DNA of 64,000 nt from Alteromonas stellipolaris (lineage in GTDB: Bacteria > Pseudomonadota > Gammaproteobacteria > Enterobacterales > Alteromonadaceae). Positions 17,001 through 27,012 of the stretch are shown in pieces. The first letter of the stretch is position 1, and each line of letters opens with the position of its first letter. Under the pieces are notes generated by a model. It did not search any database. It saw only the letters and a list, made by a program, of their open reading frames with translations, and was not told where the DNA came from. Location of the stretch: positions 992,001 to 1,056,000 of the forward strand of contig NZ_CP013926.1 in assembly GCF_001562115.1 (NCBI RefSeq), given 5' to 3'. The translations under genes were made by a program, and so were the position numbers.

Positions 17001-18320
17001 ATGAATAACTACTTCGAAAATATCCCAGCCATAAAATATGAGGGTGCAGAATCGACAAACCCTCTTGCCTTCAAGCACTATAATCCGAAAGAAGAGATTG
17101 GTGGGAAAACGATGGAAGAGCACCTGCGCTTTGCGGCGTGCTATTGGCATAATTTCTGTTGGGATGGCGCTGACGTATTTGGCGCTGGTACGTTCAATCG
17201 ACCTTGGCTTGCAGCGGGCAATCCTATGGAGCGTGCCAAGCAAAAAGCCGATGTGGCCTTTTCTTTTTTTGAAAAGCTAGGCGCACCTTTCTACTGCTTT
17301 CACGATATTGATGTCGCACCTGAAGGTGAGTCAGTCAATGAATACATTCGCAATCTTTCAGAGATGACAGATGTGCTTGCGCGTAAGCAAGACGAGACGG
17401 GTATGAAGTTACTTTGGGGTACAGCAAATGTATTTAGCCACCCACGTTATATGTCTGGCGCTGCAACAAACCCGAACCCAGAAATATTCACTCGTGCCGC
17501 AACCCAAGTTTATCACGCCATGAATGCAACAAAGACGCTTGGCGGTGAGAACTATGTATTGTGGGGTGGTCGAGAGGGCTATGAAACACTGCTAAATACA
17601 GATCTTAAACGAGAACGTCAGCAATTTGGTCGCTTCATGAATATGGTTGTTGAGCATAAACACAAAATTGGTTTTAAAGGGCTATTGCTCATCGAGCCAA
17701 AGCCGCAGGAGCCTACTAAGCATCAGTACGACTACGATACGGCTACCGTACATGGGTTCTTAAAAGAGTTCGGGTTAGAGAAAGAGTTTGCGGTTAACAT
17801 CGAAGCGAATCACGCCACACTTTCTGGGCATTCTTTCCACCACGAAATAGCGACAGCGTTTGCGCTAGATATTTTTGGTTCCATTGATGCGAACCGTGGT
17901 GATCCGCAATTGGGCTGGGACACCGATCAATTCCCTAACTCGGTAGAAGAAATGACTCTTATTTGCTACGAGATATTGAAAAATGGCGGCTACACATCAG
18001 GGGGCTTTAACTTCGATACCAAATTACGACGCCAAAGTTTAGATGCTGAAGATTTGTTTTTAGGCCATATAGGTGGCATGGACACCTGTGCGCTAGGTTT
18101 AAAGAAAGCCTATGAAATGCTTTCAAATGACATACTCTCAGAGAATGTGAAAAGTCGCTATGCTGAATGGGATTCAGCCTTGGGGCGTAACATTCTAGAA
18201 GGTAATATGTCTTTAGCATCCTTAGCTGAACATGCACAAACCAATGGATTAGAGCCTAAGCCGGTTTCTGGTAAACAAGAGGGCTTAGAGAATTACGTAA
18301 ACCGAATTATTTATAAATAA
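17001..18320 (+). CDS. xylA: Xylose isomerase
   Basis: 439 residues, almost exactly the length of E. coli XylA (440). Catalytic and metal sites are recognisable: [13 protein letters not shown] (catalytic His and Asp), [16 protein letters not shown] (metal Glu and Lys), [34 protein letters not shown] (two-metal Asp cluster) and [13 protein letters not shown] (last Asp). It interconverts D-xylose and D-xylulose using two divalent metal ions, in the cytoplasm, as a tetramer. GAAAGGAAAAAAC precedes the ATG. Together with xylB it forms the isomerase route, with a terminator immediately after. Confidence 0.97.
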   Translation: MNNYFENIPAIKYEGAESTNPLAFKHYNPKEEIGGKTMEEHLRFAACYWHNFCWDGADVFGAGTFNRPWLAAGNPMERAKQKADVAFSFFEKLGAPFYCFHDIDVAPEGESVNEYIRNLSEMTDVLARKQDETGMKLLWGTANVFSHPRYMSGAATNPNPEIFTRAATQVYHAMNATKTLGGENYVLWGGREGYETLLNTDLKRERQQFGRFMNMVVEHKHKIGFKGLLLIEPKPQEPTKHQYDYDTATVHGFLKEFGLEKEFAVNIEANHATLSGHSFHHEIATAFALDIFGSIDANRGDPQLGWDTDQFPNSVEEMTLICYEILKNGGYTSGGFNFDTKLRRQSLDAEDLFLGHIGGMDTCALGLKKAYEMLSNDILSENVKSRYAEWDSALGRNILEGNMSLASLAEHAQTNGLEPKPVSGKQEGLENYVNRIIYK

Positions 18321-18335
18321 ATTGGTGTGAAAACG

Positions 18336-18366
18336 TAAAAAAGCTGCCAAATGGCAGCTTTTTTCT
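18336..18366 (+). terminator. Rho-independent terminator after xylA
   Basis: AAAAAGCTGCC and GGCAGCTTTTTT arms with an AAAT loop, starting 16 bases after the xylA stop. Confidence 0.9.
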
Positions 18367-18654
18367 TTTAGACGAGAAGCCTTAGAAGAAAAACACTTAG
18401 CCTAGAACGGTTTATGACATGTTGTTCTAACCCATACTTACTACACCAATTAGAAACTCCTACCTAGTGGTACGCAGCCACTTGCGTCAACTCACCGTTG
18501 TTTAGGGCGTTTCATGCCAAAGCGCTTAATAACAAAACGCTTGATAATAGAGCTTAGTGCAAACCGCATTCACCAAATGAAGCACAAAAAGCGCAGCGGA
18601 ATCGACATTCGATACCGTGCGCGTTCAGTTTGATTTAGGTATCACCAAGCAGGT
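18367..18654. other. Gene-free stretch between xylA and the GH9 gene
   Basis: About 290 bases between convergent genes, beyond the xylA terminator. I see no convincing reading frame, RNA or repeat. The segment near 18480-18650 looks compositionally like former coding sequence, but neither strand translates to anything recognisable. Confidence 0.5.
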
Positions 18655-20424
18655 CTACTGTGATAACGCGTTAATAGCACCTAGCACATATACCAAAGGG
18701 GCGTTCCAATTAATGGCAATCTCATTGGTAGAAAAGCTGCACCAATCGTCAATGTAGGAGTCTGCTGGTTTAAGGTAGGGGTAATCGCATTCATCTTGAC
18801 GCCCGGCATGCGGACCACCTACCAGCATGCCGGGTATGGGCGCTATCACCCCATCGCTTGCTGATATGCGATGATGTGGCGACATAGGCGTGAGGCTTCC
18901 ATAGCCCGTAACAAAGCTATAGCCGGTTGGGTTCATACCGAAAATATAAGAAATGCTGTCGTAGACGGCATCTTTATATTTAGCATTGCCGTTGAGTTCG
19001 TAGGCGGTTAATAGAATTAAGGCTTTATTCAGCAGCACACTATTACTCCCCCATACAAAATCATCTTCTTGCATTGGCACTAAATAAGGTGAAGTGGGTA
19101 TCTGCTCGGTAATATTCTCTGCCAGCTTAATAAAAGCAGATTCTAGCCGAGCAAATTCTGAAACTGACAGCATATCCTGCGCATTCTTTAATAATGAAAT
19201 GAGGCCTAATGTTTCAACATCGGCCCACCCAGGTACACCAAAATTCACTTCATTATCTATAATCGAGCTGAGGTAGAGGGTATTCCCTGTGGCAATAAAT
19301 AACTCGGACGCCGCCCAGAAAAACTCGTCAACAAACTTGTCATCGCCATACTCGCCGCTTTGTACATCGTCAGGTTGAACATAACGAACATCTGGGTTGA
19401 GCACAGCCCATTGCCAAGCGGCTTCAGCCTGTAGTAACCATTGGTTGGCTATATTAGGTGCTAGGTCTTTATAAATACGGCTCGCCGTGGCCATGGTAGC
19501 GGCAAAATCTAACGTTGCGCTCGTCGATACACCAATCATAAAGCGCTGCGACTTATCTTCATGGGGCATCTCTATACCCGCCCATTCCAGCGTAGTGAGT
19601 TTGTGAAAGACAGCGCCGTCATGTCGCTGCATACTCGCCATCCAGTCTAGGTTCCATCGTAGTTCGTTTAGTAAATCGGCAACGTCATCACCTGATTCTG
19701 GGATAGCGACGTCTACTGCTTGATAGTATTGAGGGAAATGTTCGTAGGCAGCAAGTAGTGTGTAAGTCGCAATGCCAGCATTAACACTATATTTCCCGTA
19801 GTCGCCTGCATCATACCAGCCCTTTTCAGAGGACAAAGTGGTAAGAGCATCCATTGAAGAGGTAGTTGCAGAGTGGTGCACATTTACTTGAGTATCCGGA
19901 TGACCAACTGGTCGTTTCCATTGCCCTGCATATTCTTCGCTTAGCGCCATACCAGAACGATTAAAATAGTAGGACTTTAATGCAGCGCGAAGGGCGTCGT
20001 CATAAATGGTTGGGCTTATTGAAAATGGCAAAGAGGGCGGTACACCTTCAACGTCTATGTAAAACTCTCCAACATCATCGAAGTCACTAAAACGGGCTAA
20101 TTTTAAATATGGGTCATTACTGAGCTCCCACACCTTCAACTCTTCCAGCTCTCCTTGATAGACAATGTCATCGCTTGTTGCGCGTTTTATTACAAAGTTG
20201 CCTGATGTAGAGGTTGGCACTAGGGCATGCTTTTTCCCACTTGGCAGGTATCCCACCTGATTAAGTTTAATACTCAATGGTTTTTCTGAACGGGCTTGTT
20301 GAAATTTGGATTTGCGATTGTCATCTGAACATCCGGTCATAAATAAGCTAGTCAGACCTGCGAATAGCAAAAGTAAAAAGGTTCGGCTTTTAAAACGCAA
20401 ACTAACAGATAAAAAACGATACAT
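18655..20424 (-). CDS. Glycoside hydrolase family 9 lipoprotein (endoglucanase-type)
   Basis: ATG 20424 (AGGGTC upstream) gives 589 residues with a lipoprotein signal: lipobox LFMTGC, lipidated Cys32; the longer frame from 20478 adds a tail before this signal. After an N-terminal immunoglobulin-like domain (about 45-135) comes the (alpha/alpha)6 GH9 catalytic domain. Its active site is visible in KGWYDAGDYGKYSVNAG (about residue 205; catalytic Asp), PHHR at 516-519 and NEIAINWNAPLVY near 568 (acid Glu). GH9 enzymes invert beta-1,4 linkages in cellulose, mixed-linkage glucan or xyloglucan; a few act on glucosamine oligomers. It is probably anchored in the outer or inner membrane facing the periplasm. 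Neighbouring xylose genes suggest xyloglucan- or xylan-associated substrates, but specificity cannot be read from sequence. Confidence 0.88.
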   Translation of the reverse strand: MYRFLSVSLRFKSRTFLLLLFAGLTSLFMTGCSDDNRKSKFQQARSEKPLSIKLNQVGYLPSGKKHALVPTSTSGNFVIKRATSDDIVYQGELEELKVWELSNDPYLKLARFSDFDDVGEFYIDVEGVPPSLPFSISPTIYDDALRAALKSYYFNRSGMALSEEYAGQWKRPVGHPDTQVNVHHSATTSSMDALTTLSSEKGWYDAGDYGKYSVNAGIATYTLLAAYEHFPQYYQAVDVAIPESGDDVADLLNELRWNLDWMASMQRHDGAVFHKLTTLEWAGIEMPHEDKSQRFMIGVSTSATLDFAATMATASRIYKDLAPNIANQWLLQAEAAWQWAVLNPDVRYVQPDDVQSGEYGDDKFVDEFFWAASELFIATGNTLYLSSIIDNEVNFGVPGWADVETLGLISLLKNAQDMLSVSEFARLESAFIKLAENITEQIPTSPYLVPMQEDDFVWGSNSVLLNKALILLTAYELNGNAKYKDAVYDSISYIFGMNPTGYSFVTGYGSLTPMSPHHRISASDGVIAPIPGMLVGGPHAGRQDECDYPYLKPADSYIDDWCSFSTNEIAINWNAPLVYVLGAINALSQ

Positions 20425-20665
20425 GAGAGACCCTAGTGTTATATAGTTTTTAGTTGTTACATTTTTGTCAAAATGCAAAGATATGTCGTCTTTCTAAAGG
20501 CAGTAAACGTAAAAATAAACGCTTGATACCTGTATTTAAACGAATTTAGTCATGTTTAGTTGAAGGCTAAGAAAAAACATTCTATTTACACGCTTTAGGT
20601 TAATTCGCTTCTTGCGTCACGGTATTGAACACGTTATAAAACAATAAAAAAGTGTTTGGTTATTA

Positions 20666-21826
20666 ATGAAAGCCGTTTTATTTAACATACATGATCTGGT
20701 GTTGCTATTTACTGTTTTTCAGTGTCTCTTATTTGCTCTTTTCTTGGTAACACTTAAGCGTGGCAAAAGAAAAACACATTTATTGCTTGCCGCCTTTTTG
20801 CTTTCACAAGCTGCAATTCCTTTAGATAATCTCATCAACTTTGGTGAAATGTTCCGGTCTACGGCTTTGTCTTTTTCACCTAACCTATTCTACTCATTCG
20901 GGCTAGCTTACTGGGTTGAAGCGCCATTATTACTTTTTTACATTCGAAGCCTAATATACAAAGACTACCAATTTAGACGTTATGACCTGCTTTTCTTGCT
21001 GCCTTTCGTTGCCTATAGCATTTATTTCGCGAATACCTGGTGGCTAGAAGAAGAGTTAGTAAAAATTGCCGCATTGCAGGGAGATACCATTGCTAATACT
21101 CCATTCGAAGAACGGGCAATACATTTTTTCCGTGAAGCCTTTCGAGTGGCATGTGGCGTGCTGTGTTTAATAGAACTGAATAATTACCAGAAGCAGTTGA
21201 AACAACAAGTAGCAGAAACGGAGAGTGTCGATTTGACGTGGTTAAAAGCGCTGGTAGTGGGCTTTTTAATCGTCAGAGTTGTGGCAGTATTAACAGCGCT
21301 TGCCATTATCTCCGCGTATGAATTGGGAGTCTACATCGACCATGAATTTTTAGGCCTAAGTTCAAACTATGCTGTCTTGTTAATGATATCTGGATTGATA
21401 TTCTTTAGTGCGGGGTATTCCACCATATTTAGAGGCATTGACAGTAAACTGACTCCTGCAGCGACAAAAGAAAAGCCGAAAATCGACCTTCGCCAGGTTG
21501 ATAAAATTACCCGATATATGCGTTTGAATAAACCCTATTTAAACCATTTGCTAACATTAGAAAATCTTGCCAACCAGCTGGATATTCCACCACGGGTGCT
21601 GTCTCATATTATTAATCATCATTTTAATAAAAACTTTTTTGAGTTTATTAATCATTACCGAATAGAAGAGAGTAAATTGCTATTGGAAAGCGAGTCGAAT
21701 CGCCGGGCGACTATGCTAGATATAATGGATTCTGCGGGCTTTAACAGTAAAGCTACGTTCAATACATTTTTTAAGAAATTGACGGAGAAAACACCTACTC
21801 AGTATCGAAAAGACTACTGGGAATAG
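20666..21826 (+). CDS. AraC-type regulator with N-terminal membrane domain
   Basis: 386 residues. The first 250 contain about seven hydrophobic helices (LVLLFTVFQCLLFALFLVTL near the start, YAVLLMISGLIFFSAGYSTIF before the DNA-binding part). The C-terminal 105 residues form an AraC double helix-turn-helix (LENLANQLDIPPRVLSHIIN and MLDIMDSAGFNSKATFNTFFKK, then PTQYRK). Such membrane-anchored AraC proteins are common beside sugar-uptake genes in Alteromonadales. It is divergent from the GH9 gene and probably regulates that gene, the TBDR or both. The signal it senses is unknown. Confidence 0.85.
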   Translation: MKAVLFNIHDLVLLFTVFQCLLFALFLVTLKRGKRKTHLLLAAFLLSQAAIPLDNLINFGEMFRSTALSFSPNLFYSFGLAYWVEAPLLLFYIRSLIYKDYQFRRYDLLFLLPFVAYSIYFANTWWLEEELVKIAALQGDTIANTPFEERAIHFFREAFRVACGVLCLIELNNYQKQLKQQVAETESVDLTWLKALVVGFLIVRVVAVLTALAIISAYELGVYIDHEFLGLSSNYAVLLMISGLIFFSAGYSTIFRGIDSKLTPAATKEKPKIDLRQVDKITRYMRLNKPYLNHLLTLENLANQLDIPPRVLSHIINHHFNKNFFEFINHYRIEESKLLLESESNRRATMLDIMDSAGFNSKATFNTFFKKLTEKTPTQYRKDYWE

Positions 21827-21922
21827 ACGGCAACACTTTCGTCGCTGCATAGCTAGGCAACTGAGCAGCATGGGTTAAGTGACATGAACGTCACTTGAAC
21901 CATGCTACTTTGTCACTAACTG

Positions 21923-23428
21923 CTACTTTACATTAAGTTGTGCAATAAAGTGTGCATGTTCGGGAAGTAAAGACGCTGACTTATTTATTACACTTGCAAT
22001 GTGGCTAAGTCGCTCATCAATTAATGAAGTACTCATTCTATCGACTAGCGGGTGGTATCCTTCACTTCGCAACCCTTGTCCATGCATAACGGCAAGCCAG
22101 GATGTCTCATTAAATAACTCATTGTCTATGCGGAAAATGCGGCCTGAGTCTTTGTACAATTGCACTTTTTGCTCCAACGACTCACTCAATGATATGTTGC
22201 GACAGTAACGCCAAAATTCACTATCGTTTCTTTCTGTTAAAGCATAGTGCAACACAATAAAGTCTCTAATCTGTTCAAACTCTTTTGTGGTTTGCCGGTT
22301 GTACATATCAATGTCACTTTGACAAAAACGGTTGCTAGGAAAGAGTGTCATCAATCGTGCTATCGCAGATTGGATCAAATGCAGTCCGGTAGACTCTAGT
22401 GGCTCAATAAATCCAGCTGATAGCCCTATACCTAAACAGTTTTTTATCCAACTTTGAGGACGCATTCCCGTTTTCCAAGCTAAGAAGTTGGGCTCAGCTA
22501 AAGGTTCTCCTTCTAATTGTGCCATCAGATCATCTAGCGCGGCTTCTTTTTCAGTAAATTTACTCGCGTACACATAACCATTTCCAATTCGATGTTGCAA
22601 CGGAATTCGCCATGTCCAACCAGCGTTTTTTGCTGTTGATTGGGTGTAAGGTTTTAACATGCTATCGGCAGATTTACACGGGATAGCAATGGCACTATCA
22701 CAGGGCAATAGGTCACTCCAATCATTAAATGTTGCGCCCATTTCTTTTTCCAAGAGCAAGCTTCGAAAACCACTACAATCAATATAAAACTCACCATCAA
22801 TACAGTGCCCGTTCTGAAGCGTTAGCGTATTGATATGACCATTTGGGTGCTTGGAAACCGCTTCGACTTTGCCCTTGATATGCCGAACTCCGCGCTTTAC
22901 TGCAAAGTCGCGTAAAAAGTTAGCGTATAAAGTACTGTCAAAATGATATGCATAGCTCATATTGGCTAGGGGAGAATTGTTCTGCGCATTAACCTTGCCA
23001 AACCGCCCACTTTTAGCCGCCATCGCTTCAATTGAATACGAACAAAGATCCCCACCCGCACCTTCATTGAATCGCTTGAGCCAAAAATGATGAAACGGCA
23101 ATGCTTCCATGTTAATACCGAAGGTGCCGAAGGGATGAAAATAGGCGTGACCTTTGCGCTTCCAGTCTTTAAATTCGATACCGAGCTTGTAAGTCGCGTT
23201 AGTGGCACGGATAAAGTCCGCCTCATCGATACCCAAAATTCGGTTAAATAGCGTAATTTGAGGGATGGTCGCCTCACCCACAGACACCCCTTTAATGTCC
23301 TCGCTTTCAATAAGCGTGACACTATATTTTGAGAGGTCTAACACCTTGCTAAGTGTTGCTGCGGTCATCCAGCCTGCCGACCCGCCGCCTACAATCACGA
23401 TAGACTTAATAGACATTGATTGAGACAT
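21923..23428 (-). CDS. Flavin-dependent tryptophan halogenase family protein
   Basis: 501 residues. The FAD-binding GGGSAGWMTAATL (residues 14-26), GVSVGEATIP (47-56) and the halogenase signature WTWRIP (about residue 270) are all present. Lys81 in ATYKLGIEF aligns by eye with the catalytic lysine of PrnA (K79). Characterised relatives use reduced flavin, O2 and halide to halogenate indoles or phenols through hypohalous acid. Members next to TBDRs in marine bacteria have no settled natural substrate. It lies 63 bases downstream of the TBDR gene on the same strand and is almost certainly co-transcribed. A role in the sugar locus is unexplained; a flavin monooxygenase role is the alternative. 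Confidence 0.85.
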   Translation of the reverse strand: MSQSMSIKSIVIVGGGSAGWMTAATLSKVLDLSKYSVTLIESEDIKGVSVGEATIPQITLFNRILGIDEADFIRATNATYKLGIEFKDWKRKGHAYFHPFGTFGINMEALPFHHFWLKRFNEGAGGDLCSYSIEAMAAKSGRFGKVNAQNNSPLANMSYAYHFDSTLYANFLRDFAVKRGVRHIKGKVEAVSKHPNGHINTLTLQNGHCIDGEFYIDCSGFRSLLLEKEMGATFNDWSDLLPCDSAIAIPCKSADSMLKPYTQSTAKNAGWTWRIPLQHRIGNGYVYASKFTEKEAALDDLMAQLEGEPLAEPNFLAWKTGMRPQSWIKNCLGIGLSAGFIEPLESTGLHLIQSAIARLMTLFPSNRFCQSDIDMYNRQTTKEFEQIRDFIVLHYALTERNDSEFWRYCRNISLSESLEQKVQLYKDSGRIFRIDNELFNETSWLAVMHGQGLRSEGYHPLVDRMSTSLIDERLSHIASVINKSASLLPEHAHFIAQLNVK

Positions 23429-23491
23429 AACTACCTCATAACGTTATAGGTATGCCACGTTTGTGACATACCTGATTTATTCTCAAAACGG

Positions 23492-26400
23492 TTAAAAGGT
23501 CCCTTTGGCGACCAAGCTTATTCGGCGGTCGTTAACAAACCACGACCGACCCACTTGATTCCCTTCTGCATCAACTTGCATAGAGGTACGAGTGACCGTA
23601 TTGCTTAAATTCGTGCCCTGCAAACCCAATTCTATATTGTCTGAGAACCGGTAAAAAAACGAACCATCAAGCTGTCCATTTGCCTCATTGAAAATAGGAA
23701 GCTGAGTAATGACATCTTTTGTGGTTAACAGGTATTCGGAGCGCCAATTATAAGCTAGGCGAGCGTTAAACCCGTTCTTCTCATACATAGCAACAATGTT
23801 CACGTTGTCTTTGGAAAGCCCCTCAAGCGGTAAGTTATCAAAGGCAACGCCTTCCCCTTCAGAAGAGTCTGGCTTGTCTGGCGATAACCCAGGATTCGGT
23901 GAGCCCTCATCTTTCACATACGTGTAGTTAAATTGAAGTCCAAACCCACTCCACGCGCCAGGTAAAAAATCAAAAAACTGCTGATAAGCAATCTCCACAC
24001 CTTTTACACTGCCTTCATCGCCATTAGTGGCGCCATCAACTTGAACGACTTGCGTCACGCCATTATTCTCATAAACGCGATCGGTGGAGCCGTTTATAAA
24101 GTAGTTACTTAAATCTTTATAAAAGAACGATGTGGTTAACGAGCCAACGGTTTCTGGAAAATACCATTCAAAAGCGAAGTCGTAGTTATTGGCTTCCATC
24201 GGCTTAAGAAAGGGGTTACCAGATTTTGCGGTATAGCGTTGGTATTGCGCACTGGTTATCTCTCTATCGTCGCCTTCACCTGAGTACTCAATCTGCAAAT
24301 TATCGCCCTGTATTTCAACGTAATTGCGAAGGTTTCCAAGATCAGGCAGCGCAATGGCCTTAGAGTAACCAAAGCGCAATAGCATATCGTCGTTCAAATT
24401 CAGTTTGAGATTGAAGCTGGGTAGTAATTTACTGTAATCACTCACTGCTGTTTGTTCCGTTGAGGCAGCATTACCGAACGCGGCTTGATCAGATGGTAAA
24501 AAGTTTTCAGGATCATCATCTTGAACAGCTAGATTATCGGGGAATGTAATAAACCCATCCGTCTCATTTTCAATTTTAACGTAGCGTGCCCCCACATTAC
24601 CGCTGAAAAAGAGCCCTTTAACTTCCCCCTCGAAATTACCTTGTATGAAAAAGGCGTTATTCGTTTCAGTAGTTTCGTTTATCTCATTGGGTAAAAAGTC
24701 ACCTATAGCACCTGGTCTGCTTGCTAACGCTACCCAGCCTGGCATAAGGCTTGCGAATGTGGACTTGGCATCACGATAATTATCGGCAACCGACTCATTA
24801 GGAAAAAGAAAGGTATTGCCGCCAGGTGTCGTCAAAACACCCCCCCTTGCGAAGTCGTCGAATGACACGGCTTCGTATAAATCTCCTAGCCCTGCGCCAA
24901 GTTCATCACCTTGGGCATCGAACCAAGCATTGCCGTTCCCCGCCCACGCCTCAGACAACCAGCCCCAGTTAAATGTGGATTGGCGGGTGGTTTGTTGTCT
25001 TTTGGCATAACGGGTGCCCACTTTTACAGATGTAAATAAACCGTCTTCGAACGTATATTTAGCATCTAACGCTACGGCCGCTTCATCGCCCTCGTTGGCC
25101 GAAACATGGTCCATCGCACTGCGCCAAAAATAATTATAAGGGTTGGTGAAATGCGTTTCGTCGTTGGCGTTAGCGGGGTCGGTTAAAAATATATCAGGGG
25201 TGCTGTCTCCGTTATTGGTAATTCCAACCACGGTACGAGTGGCGCCCATTACCGAGAAATCAACAATATCTGAGGTTGACTCTACGTATTGCAAATCCGC
25301 GCTAAACGCCCACTCATCATTAGGGCGGTAGCGCACATTTAATCCAATATCATCTACCACGGAATGTTGCTCTCTGGCACGTGTAATCATTGCGTGTTGA
25401 GCACCGAAAATGCCGCCGGGCTGACGCTCGGCATCATTTCCTCTCCAACCCGCGTTAGACGTAATTAATCCCGATTCGAACAAACCCTGCTCGTCGATAT
25501 CAAAAGTTGTACCCTCTGCTGGCACAAGGTCATTTATGACTGCATCATCTGCCAGTTCAATAGCGCGCTCGGTCCACGACAAAGATGAATCGGAGCGTAT
25601 AAACTGTGCCGTAGCGAGTATGGTGTCATCTACGTTTTCCCATTGGAGCGCTGCTGCTAGCCCTTGACGCTCTCGAAGGTCTTGTTTCCGGGTTAAACGA
25701 GTGGTGCGAGGCACCATGACACTTTCGCCATCAACTAAGTGGTTTTGTGTTTCAAATCGCCCTACTTGGGTACCGTCCGATTGCGCTTTAAGTGTGGAAT
25801 CTGAAAAGTTTAGCAGCAAGCCCCATTTGCCATAGTCACTTTCAAACACATCCGAATACAATGCAGAAAAGGTTGGGGTAGTTTTCTCGATAAAATCGCT
25901 ATAGGTGGCATCGGCTGAAAACGCTAAAATACGCTTGTCACTATCAAAGGGTTTGCGAGTGATTAAATTTACGGTACCCGCAATACCTCCTTCAATCATC
26001 TCTGCCGATTGATTCTTATACAACTCTACGCCGCCCATTAATTCAGGAGGAACATCCTGAAAACTAAGTCCTCTTCCAGAGTCGGCAGTAAAGGTATCGC
26101 GACCGTTAAATTCACTTCTAGTGTGGGTTAACCCCCTGACCACAACGCCACTTCCTTCAACGCCGAAATGGTCTGGGTCGTTGGCGCCCGCAAAACGTTC
26201 AATGGAAACACCAGGTAATCGAACGATAGCTTCCAGCACACTCCTATCAGGCAATGCGCCAATATCCTTTGCTGATATTGCATCAAGAAAGGTATCACCG
26301 TAGCGCTTAAGTAATTGTGCGTCTGCTAAGTTTTCCTTTATACCTCGAACCTCAATGACCTCAACATCTTCTACGTCGTCGCCAGTCTGGTTTTTTTTAA

Positions 26401-26548
26401 CGTCTTCTGAGGGTAAATTCGACTGCGCAAAAGCGAGTTGGGGTTGGAAAGCTAATAGCGTACTTAACAGGGCGCTGGATACAAGTGAGAGTTTAAAGCT
26501 AGGCTTTCTCACTGTATTAGTTATTGTTGATTTATTATGTGTTTTCAT
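23492..26548 (-). CDS. TonB-dependent receptor, likely oligosaccharide importer
   Basis: 1018 residues, with an extended signal peptide ending LAFAQS. Plug domain at about 60-200 (DTFLDAISAKDIGALPDRSVLEAIVRLPGVSIERF) and a 22-strand barrel ending in Phe (RISLVAKGTF). The repeated start VEVIEVRGIKENLADAQLLKR is of the type seen in carbohydrate TBDRs. It imports substrate across the outer membrane using TonB-ExbBD energy. The neighbouring GH3 (divergent), the halogenase-like gene (same operon) and xyl genes suggest xylo- or gluco-oligosaccharides. AGGGAAAAAAAATG gives the start. The ligand is inferred only from neighbours. Confidence 0.9.
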   Translation of the reverse strand: MKTHNKSTITNTVRKPSFKLSLVSSALLSTLLAFQPQLAFAQSNLPSEDVKKNQTGDDVEDVEVIEVRGIKENLADAQLLKRYGDTFLDAISAKDIGALPDRSVLEAIVRLPGVSIERFAGANDPDHFGVEGSGVVVRGLTHTRSEFNGRDTFTADSGRGLSFQDVPPELMGGVELYKNQSAEMIEGGIAGTVNLITRKPFDSDKRILAFSADATYSDFIEKTTPTFSALYSDVFESDYGKWGLLLNFSDSTLKAQSDGTQVGRFETQNHLVDGESVMVPRTTRLTRKQDLRERQGLAAALQWENVDDTILATAQFIRSDSSLSWTERAIELADDAVINDLVPAEGTTFDIDEQGLFESGLITSNAGWRGNDAERQPGGIFGAQHAMITRAREQHSVVDDIGLNVRYRPNDEWAFSADLQYVESTSDIVDFSVMGATRTVVGITNNGDSTPDIFLTDPANANDETHFTNPYNYFWRSAMDHVSANEGDEAAVALDAKYTFEDGLFTSVKVGTRYAKRQQTTRQSTFNWGWLSEAWAGNGNAWFDAQGDELGAGLGDLYEAVSFDDFARGGVLTTPGGNTFLFPNESVADNYRDAKSTFASLMPGWVALASRPGAIGDFLPNEINETTETNNAFFIQGNFEGEVKGLFFSGNVGARYVKIENETDGFITFPDNLAVQDDDPENFLPSDQAAFGNAASTEQTAVSDYSKLLPSFNLKLNLNDDMLLRFGYSKAIALPDLGNLRNYVEIQGDNLQIEYSGEGDDREITSAQYQRYTAKSGNPFLKPMEANNYDFAFEWYFPETVGSLTTSFFYKDLSNYFINGSTDRVYENNGVTQVVQVDGATNGDEGSVKGVEIAYQQFFDFLPGAWSGFGLQFNYTYVKDEGSPNPGLSPDKPDSSEGEGVAFDNLPLEGLSKDNVNIVAMYEKNGFNARLAYNWRSEYLLTTKDVITQLPIFNEANGQLDGSFFYRFSDNIELGLQGTNLSNTVTRTSMQVDAEGNQVGRSWFVNDRRISLVAKGTF

Positions 26549-27012
26549 TTTTTTTCCCTAGTCACATTTCCAATAAACACCGAAGTGCTTAATCTCCATT
26601 TAAAAAATAACAACATAAATACAACAATTCGCCCAGCATAGTCGCGATTGGCTAATTTGAACGCAAAAATTTACACTAATGTAAGGTTTTGAATTTAAAC
26701 TTATGATTTTATTAGTTTAAATTTTGGGTTTAAGTTTGTGTAAAACGCATAGATGAACGCCTTTAAAATTGATAGAGGCAATAAATAAACATATTTGTTA
26801 CATTTATTTATCATTATGATGGGTTGGGAGTGCCGGTTTCATTGGGGTTGCAGCGTATAGGGCGCAACGTAGGTTTATTTATTGCGCTTTCTCGTAAAGT
26901 AGCAGTGAACTGAACGTTCAAATACGCAAAAGTGACATTGGTTTGACGATTTTTATTTTTCAAATGGTTAGCGTAATCATCCCTTAGGACAAGACATGAG
27001 ACATTTAAATTC
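26549..27012. promoter_or_regulatory. Divergent promoter region between the TBDR and GH3 genes
   Basis: 464 bases, A+T-rich, no gene. At 26692-26701 and 26714-26723 AATTTAAACT and AGTTTAAATT form a perfect 10-base inverted repeat with a 12-base spacer. An outer pair TTTACAC (near 26670) and GTGTAAA (near 26738) surrounds it. The position between two divergent genes makes it a candidate operator for coordinated control. Confidence 0.5.

Noticed and set aside
18480..18654. Possible remnant of a gene or insertion sequence after xylA
   Set aside because: Neither strand gives a readable protein and no inverted or direct terminal repeats are visible.
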